A DNA stretch of 64,000 nt. Source: Aquabacterium sp. NJ1. Its GTDB lineage: Bacteria > Pseudomonadota > Gammaproteobacteria > Burkholderiales > Burkholderiaceae_C. A model generated the notes under the pieces. The model did not search any database, was not told where the DNA came from, and saw only the letters and a program-made list of their open reading frames with translations. Below, piece after piece: positions 56,685 to 64,000 of this stretch (the first letter of the stretch is position 1; every line of letters starts with the position of its first letter). The translations under genes and the position numbers were made by a program. The stretch is taken from contig NZ_JRKM01000001.1 of the NCBI RefSeq assembly GCF_000768065.1, forward strand, positions 1,054,001 through 1,118,000, in the 5' to 3' direction.

Positions 56685-56731
56685 GGCTGTGGTGCGGGTG
56701 GGTGGAGAAATCGTTGGAACCCTGGCAGCAC

Positions 56732-57421
56732 TCAAGGCTTCCAGAGCAGGAAATTGCGGTACAGGGCCAGCCCGTGCTCGGCACTCTTCTCGGGGTGGAA
56801 CTGGGTAGCGAAAATGTTATCCCGGGCTACAGCGCAGGTAAAGCGGACACCGTATTCGGTTTCGCCGGCGCTGTGTTGGGGATTGTCCACAACCGCATGG
56901 TAGCTGTGAACGAAGTAAAAGTAGCTGTCGTCGGGTATGCCGGCCCACACGGGGTGAGGCTGGCCACCCCAGACACCCGCGTGGCGGGACTGGTGGACAC
57001 GATTCCAGCCCATCTGGGGCACCTTGTAGCGGCTGCCATCGGGCTGGGTCATGCCGTCCAGGCGGAACTTGATCACCTTGCCTGGCATGAGGCCCAGGCC
57101 GGGAGTGTCCTGCTCTTCGGAATGGTCCAGCAGCATCTGCATGCCCACGCACACGCCCATCAAGGGCATGTTGGCGGCGGCATGCAAGACGGCGCCCAGC
57201 AAATGGCCGCCGTGGGCTTCGCGCAGTTCGCGCATGCAGTCGCGCATGGCGCCCTGCCCCGGCAGCACGACGCGCTCGGCGGCATTCACCACCTCGGGGT
57301 CGTTGGTGACCACGACCTTGAGGTTCAGGTCTTTGGCTGCGTGTTCAACCGCCTGCGAAACAGAGCGCAGGTTGCCCATGCCGTAATCAATCACGGCCAC
57401 TGTCGATGTCGTCTGGCTCAT
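56732..57421 (-). CDS. hisH: Imidazole glycerol phosphate synthase, glutaminase subunit
   Basis: Class I glutamine amidotransferase that supplies ammonia to HisF. The 229-residue product has the nucleophile Cys in [17 protein letters not shown], and the His-Glu pair in [32 protein letters not shown] opens the fold. It follows hisB by 44 bp; some relatives carry a marC gene in that gap, which is absent here. Confidence 0.97.
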   Translation of the reverse strand: MSQTTSTVAVIDYGMGNLRSVSQAVEHAAKDLNLKVVVTNDPEVVNAAERVVLPGQGAMRDCMRELREAHGGHLLGAVLHAAANMPLMGVCVGMQMLLDHSEEQDTPGLGLMPGKVIKFRLDGMTQPDGSRYKVPQMGWNRVHQSRHAGVWGGQPHPVWAGIPDDSYFYFVHSYHAVVDNPQHSAGETEYGVRFTCAVARDNIFATQFHPEKSAEHGLALYRNFLLWKP

Positions 57422-57465
57422 GGAGTCAAAGGGAAAGCATCACAGGGAGATCGAAACGGCAGGGC

Positions 57466-58089
57466 TCACAACGAGCCCTTGGTCGAGGGGATCACGCCGG
57501 CCATGCGGGGGTCGCGCTCCAGCGCGGCGCGCAGCGCACGGGCAAAGGCCTTGAACACGGTTTCACACTGATGGTGCGCGTTGACGCCCTTCAGGTTGTC
57601 GATGTGCACGGTGACGCCCGCGTGGTTGACGAAGCCCTGGAAGAACTCGTAGGTCAACTGGGTGTCAAAGCCGCCAATGCTGCCGGCCGTGAAGGGGATG
57701 TCGATGTGCAGGCCAGGACGACCGGAGAAGTCGATCACGACGCGTGACAGGGCCTCGTCCAGCGGCACATAGGCGTGGCCATAACGGCGGATGCCCTTCT
57801 TGTCGCCCACGGCCTTGGCGAAAGCCTGGCCCAGGGTGATGCCGACGTCTTCCACGGTGTGGTGGCCGTCGATGTGCAGGTCGCCCACGGCGTGGATGTC
57901 CAGATCGATCAGGCCGTGGCGTGCGATCTGGTCGAGCATGTGGTCGAAGAAACCGATGCCGGTGTGCAGCTTGGCCGCACCGGTGCCGTCCAGGTTGACG
58001 CGGACGGTGATCTGGGTTTCGGCGGTGTTGCGGGTGACCTCGGCCACGCGATCGGCGCCAGCTTGGGCCACCATGTCAGGAGCGTTCAT
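57466..58089 (-). CDS. hisB: Imidazoleglycerol-phosphate dehydratase
   Basis: Manganese enzyme that dehydrates imidazole glycerol phosphate. The 207-residue monofunctional form has the repeated His motifs [37 protein letters not shown] and [13 protein letters not shown] with HHQ before it. It lacks the phosphatase half found in E. coli HisB. The start overlaps the hisC stop by four bases (ATGA). Confidence 0.97.
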   Translation of the reverse strand: MNAPDMVAQAGADRVAEVTRNTAETQITVRVNLDGTGAAKLHTGIGFFDHMLDQIARHGLIDLDIHAVGDLHIDGHHTVEDVGITLGQAFAKAVGDKKGIRRYGHAYVPLDEALSRVVIDFSGRPGLHIDIPFTAGSIGGFDTQLTYEFFQGFVNHAGVTVHIDNLKGVNAHHQCETVFKAFARALRAALERDPRMAGVIPSTKGSL

Positions 58090-59186
58090 GCAGGGTTGGA
58101 AATCAGGGGTTCACGCAGGATGTCGGCCAATGCCGCGATGAGCGCGTCATTTTCCGAGGCTTGTCCCACGGTCAGGCGGATACAGTTTGCCAGCAAACGG
58201 TGCAGGCCCGCCACATTTTTAATCAGGATGCCCCTAGCTTTAAGGGCGTTGAAGGCCGCAGCGGCGTCGTTCACGCGCACCAGGATCATGTTGGCCTGGC
58301 TGGGGTAGGCCTTGGCGCCGGGCATGGTGGCCAGGGCGGCCAGCAGGCGTTCACGCTCGGATTTGATGGTTGCCGCCTGACGGGCGAACTCGTCCGCATG
58401 CTCCAGCGCGAACAGCGCCGCCTCGACGTTGAGCACGCTGATGTTGTAGGGCGGGCGCACCTTTTCGACCTGCTCGATCAGGTCCTTGCGGCCCATCATG
58501 TAGCCCAGGCGGACGCCGGCCAGGCCGAATTTGGACAGGGTGCGCATCAGCAGCACATGCGGGTGCTTCGTCAGGCAATCCAAGTAGCTCTTGCTGGCGA
58601 AGGGCTGGTAGGCCTCGTCGATGATGACCAGACCTTGGCCGTTGGCGCCCACCGCAGCCACGATTTGCTCGATGACGGCGTCGTCCCACAAATTGGCCGT
58701 GGGGTTGTTCGGGTAGGCGATGTAGGTGAGCGCGGGCTTGTGTTCGCGGATGGCAGCCAGCATGGCGGGGCCATCCAGCTCGAAGTCGGGTGTCAACGGC
58801 ACGCCCACGAATTGCATGCCGCTTTGTTTGGCAAAGGCCTCGTACATCACGAAGCCCGGCAGCGGCGCCAGCGCCACGGCACCCGGTTGGGCGCAGGCCA
58901 CGGACAGCAGCGAGATCAGCTCGTCGGAGCCATTGCCCAGCACCAGGCCGTAGTCGGCGGGCACATGGGCGTAGGCGCGCAGGGCCGCATGCAGGTCATA
59001 CACGCGCACACCCGGGTAGCGGTTCAGGGCCACCTTGCCCAGGCGCTCACCCAGCTCGCCCTGCAAGGCAGGCGGCAGGGTGAAGGGGTTTTCCATCGCG
59101 TCGAGCTTGATGTAGCCCGCGGCGTCCTGCACCACGTAGGCGTGCATGGCGCGGACATCAGGGCGAAAAACGTCGAGCAGGCTCAT
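58086..59186 (-). CDS. hisC: Histidinol-phosphate aminotransferase
   Basis: PLP enzyme converting imidazole acetol phosphate to histidinol phosphate with glutamate. The 366-residue fold type I product has [22 protein letters not shown], the PLP-binding lysine in [19 protein letters not shown] and [10 protein letters not shown]. It lies three bases after hisD and overlaps hisB, so these genes are tightly coupled. Confidence 0.96.
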   Translation of the reverse strand: MSLLDVFRPDVRAMHAYVVQDAAGYIKLDAMENPFTLPPALQGELGERLGKVALNRYPGVRVYDLHAALRAYAHVPADYGLVLGNGSDELISLLSVACAQPGAVALAPLPGFVMYEAFAKQSGMQFVGVPLTPDFELDGPAMLAAIREHKPALTYIAYPNNPTANLWDDAVIEQIVAAVGANGQGLVIIDEAYQPFASKSYLDCLTKHPHVLLMRTLSKFGLAGVRLGYMMGRKDLIEQVEKVRPPYNISVLNVEAALFALEHADEFARQAATIKSERERLLAALATMPGAKAYPSQANMILVRVNDAAAAFNALKARGILIKNVAGLHRLLANCIRLTVGQASENDALIAALADILREPLISNPA

Positions 59187-59189
59187 GGC

Positions 59190-60503
59190 TTATTTCTTCA
59201 GGCGGAATTCAGCAGCCTGGGCGTGGGCCTGCAGGCCTTCGCCATAAGCCAGCACCGCGGCGGTCTTGCCCAGCACCTGGGCGCCGGCTTCGCTCACCTC
59301 GATCAGGCTGGAGCGCTTCTGGAAGTCGTACACGCCCAGCGGCGACGAAAAACGCGCCGTGCCCGAAGTGGGCAGCACGTGGTTGGGGCCGGCGCAGTAG
59401 TCGCCCAGCGATTCGCTGGTGTAGGCACCCAGGAAGATGGCGCCCGCGTGCTTGAGCAGGGGCTCCCACTTGTGCGGGTCGTTCGAGGACACCTCCAGGT
59501 GCTCGGGCGCGATGCGGTTGCTGATCTCGCAGGCCTCTTCCATGCTGCGCGTGTGGATCAGGGCGCCCCGCCCTTCCAGCGAGGCGCGGATGATGTCGGC
59601 GCGCGGCATGGTGGGCAGCAGGCGGTCGATCTCGGCTTGCACCTTGGCGATGTAGGCGGCGTCCGGGCACAGCAGGATGCTTTGCGCCAGCTCGTCGTGC
59701 TCGGCCTGGCTGAACAGGTCCATGGCGACCCAGTCGGGCGGGGTCGTGCCATCGGCCAGTACAAGGATCTCGCTGGGGCCGGCGATCATGTCGATGCCCA
59801 CGGTGCCGAACACGTGCTTCTTGGCGCTGGCCACGTAGGCATTGCCCGGGCCGGTGATCTTGTCGACCTTGGGGACCGTGGCAGTGCCATAAGCCAGGGC
59901 GGCCACGGCTTGCGCGCCACCAATGGTGAAAGCGCGGGACACGCCGGCCACATAGGCGGCAGCCAGCACCAGCGGGTTCTTTTCACCCTTGGGCGTGGGC
60001 ACGACCATGATGATTTCCTGCACACCAGCCACATGGGCGGGGATGGCGTTCATCAGCACGGACGAGGGGTAGGCGGCCTTGCCACCGGGCACATAGATGC
60101 CCACGCGGTCCAGCGGCGTGACCTTCTGCCCCAGCAAGGTGCCGTCTTCATCGCGGTATTGCCAGCTCAGGCCGCAGGCTTCCTTCTGGCGCTCGTGGTA
60201 GCTGCGCACGCGCTTGGCGGCACTTTGCAGGGCTTCACGCTGCACGGCAGGCAGGCTGTCAAACGCGGCCTTCAACTCGGCCTGGCCCAGCTCCAGCGCG
60301 GCCATGCTGTCCACCTGCAGGTGGTCGAATCGGCCGGTGTACTCGAGCACGGCGGCGTCACCACGCAGGCGCACATCAGCCAGGATCGCGCCCACGCGGT
60401 CTTCGATGGCCGTGTCGGTCTCGGCCGACCAATGCAGCACCTTCTGGAAGGCGGCATCGAAATCGGGCTGGGAGGTGGCGAGGTGGCGGATCTGGACTGT
60501 CAT
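59190..60503 (-). CDS. hisD: Histidinol dehydrogenase
   Basis: Zinc- and NAD-dependent enzyme that oxidises histidinol to histidine, the last step. The 437-residue product has [53 protein letters not shown], the conserved APEHLEV and a C-terminal [15 protein letters not shown]. The ATG at 60503 (MTVQIRH) is used; two residues could be added upstream. It follows hisG after 87 bp. Confidence 0.96.
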   Translation of the reverse strand: MTVQIRHLATSQPDFDAAFQKVLHWSAETDTAIEDRVGAILADVRLRGDAAVLEYTGRFDHLQVDSMAALELGQAELKAAFDSLPAVQREALQSAAKRVRSYHERQKEACGLSWQYRDEDGTLLGQKVTPLDRVGIYVPGGKAAYPSSVLMNAIPAHVAGVQEIIMVVPTPKGEKNPLVLAAAYVAGVSRAFTIGGAQAVAALAYGTATVPKVDKITGPGNAYVASAKKHVFGTVGIDMIAGPSEILVLADGTTPPDWVAMDLFSQAEHDELAQSILLCPDAAYIAKVQAEIDRLLPTMPRADIIRASLEGRGALIHTRSMEEACEISNRIAPEHLEVSSNDPHKWEPLLKHAGAIFLGAYTSESLGDYCAGPNHVLPTSGTARFSSPLGVYDFQKRSSLIEVSEAGAQVLGKTAAVLAYGEGLQAHAQAAEFRLKK

Positions 60504-60590
60504 GAGCAAAAGGATCTCAGAAATCTGACTGCTGCGCAGGGCTGACGCGATGGCTTGTGGCTACCAGCGTCATAGCCCCGGGCAGGCGCT

Positions 60591-61247
60591 TCACTTCTTG
60601 GGGATGGCGGATTCGAAAGCCTGGATCAGGGCGCGGATGGGTTCGCGGTTGAGCTTGAGCGAGGCCTGGTTGACCACCAGGCGCGAGCTGATGTTCATGA
60701 TCTGCTCGACCTCGACCAGGTGGTTGGCCTTGAGCGTGTTGCCGGTGGACACCAGGTCCACGATGGCGTCGGCCAGGCCGGTCAAGGGGGCCAGCTCCAT
60801 CGAGCCATACAGCTTGATCAGGTCCACGTGCACGCCCTTGTTGGCGAAGTGATCGCGGGCAATGGTGGTGTACTTGGTGGCCACGCGGATGCGCGAGCCC
60901 TGCTTGACGGCAGCGGCGTAGTCGAAGTCGGCGCGCACGGCCACGCTCATGCGGCACTTGGCGATGTTGAGGTCCAGCGGCTGGTACAGGCCGTCGTTGT
61001 CACCGTTGACGCCGGCGTGCTCGATCAGGATGTCCTTGCCGGCCACGCCGATATCGGCACCGCCGTATTGCACATAGGTGGGCACGTCGGAGGCGCGCAC
61101 CAGCACCACACGCACATCAGGGCGAGTGGTGGGCAAGATGAGCTTGCGGGACTTTTCAGGGTCTTCGGTCACCTCGATGCCGGCAGCGGCCAGCAGCGGC
61201 AAGGTTTCTTCGAAGATGCGGCCTTTGGAAAGTGCGAGGGTGATCAT
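60591..61247 (-). CDS. hisG: ATP phosphoribosyltransferase, short form
   Basis: Commits PRPP and ATP to histidine synthesis. At 218 residues it is the short form, which lacks the C-terminal regulatory domain and, in known systems, needs HisZ for activity; no hisZ is in this window. Motifs seen are [43 protein letters not shown] and [19 protein letters not shown], the PRPP loop. Start choice between 61247 and 61265 is open because no clear ribosome site was found. It begins the hisGDCBHAF run, 139 bp downstream of murA. Confidence 0.95.
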   Translation of the reverse strand: MITLALSKGRIFEETLPLLAAAGIEVTEDPEKSRKLILPTTRPDVRVVLVRASDVPTYVQYGGADIGVAGKDILIEHAGVNGDNDGLYQPLDLNIAKCRMSVAVRADFDYAAAVKQGSRIRVATKYTTIARDHFANKGVHVDLIKLYGSMELAPLTGLADAIVDLVSTGNTLKANHLVEVEQIMNISSRLVVNQASLKLNREPIRALIQAFESAIPKK

Positions 61248-61338
61248 GGATGTAGATGATGTCATGCCCGTTTGACGCAAAGCCACCCGCAGAACTCAGC
61301 CTGCCAAGCGGACACCGCAGAACCGGCTTCGCCGGGCT

Positions 61339-61384
61339 GCTGGTGTCGCCCCCTGGAGGGGGCGCGCGAAGCGCGTAGGGGGTG
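61339..61384. repeat. REP-like intergenic palindromic element
   Basis: GCCCCCTGGAGGGGGC followed by GCGCGAAGCGCG forms two small palindromes in the gap between murA and hisG. Elements of this CGCGAAGCGCG plus CCCCCTCC type are, from memory, scattered between genes in Comamonadaceae and relatives. Only one copy was noticed in this window. Confidence 0.5.
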
Positions 61385-61386
61385 GG

Positions 61387-62733
<1,347 letters not shown>

Positions 62734-62787
62734 TTAGAGGGTTCGATGATCTGGCAGAGCGAGTGCCGCCCGGTTCAGACTGTGAAA

Positions 62788-63042
62788 TCAGGCCTTGGGA
62801 GCCTGCTCGGCCCATTCGGCCGGCGTCAAAGTCTTCATGGACAGCGCATGGATCTCAGCCCGCATTCTATCGCCGAGGGCCTGGTAAACACGCTGGTGGC
62901 GGCCAATCCGGTTCTTGCCCTCGAACTCGGCCGACACGATGGTGGCGAAAAAGTGCTGGCCGTCGCCTTCGACCTCCAGGTGCGAGCACGGCAGCCCGGC
63001 GGCAATGTATTGCTGGATATCGGCAGGGGTGGGGTTGGCCAT
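62788..63042 (-). CDS. ibaG: BolA family protein IbaG
   Basis: Small BolA-type protein thought to act with monothiol glutaredoxins in iron-sulfur or acid-stress physiology. The 84-residue product has the class II KH-like fold: ADIQQYIAAGLPCSHLEVEGDGQHFFATIVS and GKNRIGRHQRVYQALGDRM with the invariant RxxR-H region. The position directly upstream of murA fits IbaG (YrbA) rather than BolA. Cys19 and His29-type residues are candidates for cluster binding. Confidence 0.92.
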   Translation of the reverse strand: MANPTPADIQQYIAAGLPCSHLEVEGDGQHFFATIVSAEFEGKNRIGRHQRVYQALGDRMRAEIHALSMKTLTPAEWAEQAPKA

Positions 63043-63071
63043 GTTGGACTCGACAGATCAGGAAAAAAGGT

Positions 63072-63845
63072 TCAGGACCGGATTTTGTACCCGGTCTTGA
63101 GCAAACGCAGCGCCAGGGCCGAAACACCCAGTGTGGCGGTCGCCACCACGCCCAGGCTCAGCCAGGGGCTGACGTCACTGGCGCCAAAGAAACCGCGCCG
63201 GAAGCCGTCGATCAGGTAGAAGAAGGGGTTGAGGTGGGACAGCCCCTGCCAGAAGCCCGGCAGCGAGTGCACCGAATAGAACACGCCCGACAAAAAAGTC
63301 ATGGGCACGATGATGAAGTTCTGGAAGGCCGCCATCTGGTCGAACTTGTCGGCCCACAGGCCGGCGATCAGGCCCAGCGCGCCCAGCAGGCAGCCGCCCA
63401 GCAGGGCAAAGACCAGGGCCCACCAGGGTTCGACCAAGCCGGGCGGTGCGAACCAGGCCGTGACGATGAACACCCCTGCGCCCACTGCGAGGCCGCGTAC
63501 GAGCGACGCCCCCACGTAAGCCAGGAACCAGGCGCGGTGCGACAAGGGTGTCAACAGCACGAACACCAGGTTGCCGGTGATCTTGCTCTGGATGAGCGAG
63601 GACGAGCTGTTGGCAAAGGCGTTTTGCAGCAGGCTCATCATCACCAGACCGGGGATGAGGAAGCGCGTGTAGCCCACGCCCTTGAACACCTGGACGTGGT
63701 CTTCCAGCACATGGCCAAAGATCAGCAGGTAGAGCACGGAGGTCAGCACCGGCGCGCCAATGGTCTGGAAGCTCACCTTCCAGAAGCGCAGCACTTCCTT
63801 GAGGAACAGTGGGCGGGCGCCCTGCACTGAGGCAAGCCAGTTCAT
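63072..63845 (-). CDS. ABC-2 type transporter permease
   Basis: Inner-membrane permease of a two-gene export system. The 257-residue product has six predicted helices (PVLTSVLYLLIFGHVL; WFLAYVGASLVRGLAVGAGV; ALLGGCLLGALGLIAGLW) and the C-terminal family motif NPFFYLIDGFRRGFFG, typical of the YadH/NodJ branch. It overlaps the ATPase stop by four bases (ATGA). The exported substrate is unknown; in Burkholderiales this pair lies near ibaG-murA and is sometimes linked to envelope lipid transport. Confidence 0.92.
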   Translation of the reverse strand: MNWLASVQGARPLFLKEVLRFWKVSFQTIGAPVLTSVLYLLIFGHVLEDHVQVFKGVGYTRFLIPGLVMMSLLQNAFANSSSSLIQSKITGNLVFVLLTPLSHRAWFLAYVGASLVRGLAVGAGVFIVTAWFAPPGLVEPWWALVFALLGGCLLGALGLIAGLWADKFDQMAAFQNFIIVPMTFLSGVFYSVHSLPGFWQGLSHLNPFFYLIDGFRRGFFGASDVSPWLSLGVVATATLGVSALALRLLKTGYKIRS

Positions 63846-64000
63846 GCGGCCACCTCCACCTTGCTCACTTGGCCCACTTTGGCGTGCTCGCCCTGATGGC
63901 TTTGCATGATGGCCAGGAAGACGTCCTCCAGATCGGCGCGCCCCATCTCCAGGTCTTCGACCTTGCAGTGGGCCTCGCGCAGCTGCGCCAGGATCTGCTC
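63842..64000 (-). CDS. ABC transporter ATP-binding protein, C-terminal part (runs off the right edge)
   Basis: The last 52 residues of an ATPase partner for the permease. The visible part reads ILAQLREAHCKVEDLEMG and ADLEDVFLAIMQSH, the C-terminal segment seen in CcmA/YadG-type ATPases, with a lysine- and valine-rich end. Walker motifs lie beyond the window. Its stop overlaps the permease start as ATGA, and the operon continues into ibaG and murA on the same strand. Confidence 0.85.
   Translation of the reverse strand, partial: EQILAQLREAHCKVEDLEMGRADLEDVFLAIMQSHQGEHAKVGQVSKVEVAA

Noticed and set aside
58161..60545. 794-residue plus-strand frame across hisC and hisD
   Set aside because: Antisense to two well-supported enzymes; composition and lack of motifs mark it as a shadow.

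Overview
The window is 64 kb of GC-rich chromosome from a betaproteobacterium, most likely order Burkholderiales (Comamonadaceae or a Leptothrix/Rubrivivax/Aquabacterium relative). The evidence is gene order typical of that group: hrcA-nadK-recN, tetR-RND-pcm-tolC, petABC-sspAB, ibaG-murA-hisGDCBHAF and hisIE-tatABC. It is ordinary chromosome apart from one small tRNA-borne island. No rRNA, CRISPR array, insertion sequence or intact prophage was seen.

Left part (1-12.3 kb). The 5' part of ppc diverges from the Entner-Doudoroff pair edd-eda, followed by yggL and a stand-alone EAL phosphodiesterase. A 2.5 kb island (about 4688-7217) is bounded by a 39-bp direct repeat of the 3' half of a tRNA(CAU). 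It holds a class II Fic protein, a 39-codon stub resembling the start of a DNA methyltransferase, and a NYN-domain protein. The tRNA at its right edge (7218-7498) is split in the anticodon loop by a 204-nt group I intron of the Azoarcus tRNA-Ile type. Next come hrcA, and divergently nadK-recN-rapZ.

Middle part (12.3-29.1 kb, minus strand). This is a catabolic block: two short-chain dehydrogenases, a CurA-like reductase, two thioesterases, a Dabb protein, an acyl-CoA dehydrogenase, a crotonase, a bifunctional FadJ-type enzyme, a complete LivFGMHK-type ABC transporter and an acyl-CoA ligase. Together they could import and beta-oxidise a carboxylic acid of unknown identity.

Next (29.2-37.1 kb) is a TetR-controlled efflux locus: tetR, membrane fusion protein, RND pump, a PIMT-like methyltransferase and tolC. 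A visible promoter and palindromic operator precede tetR. A small lipoprotein gene and tRNA-Thr(UGU) follow.

Right part (37.1-64 kb). Housekeeping genes: sspB-sspA, the cytochrome bc1 operon petABC, mscL, a DUF1631 gene, pdxA, hisI-hisE-tatABC, an HtrA protease, a Nif3-family gene, a FecR/LysM protein with a CHASE2 histidine kinase, a CBS-domain protein, the main his operon hisGDCBHAF, murA, ibaG and an ABC-2 export pair cut by the window edge. The hisI-to-nif3 segment runs opposite to the his and pet operons on both sides, which suggests a local inversion.
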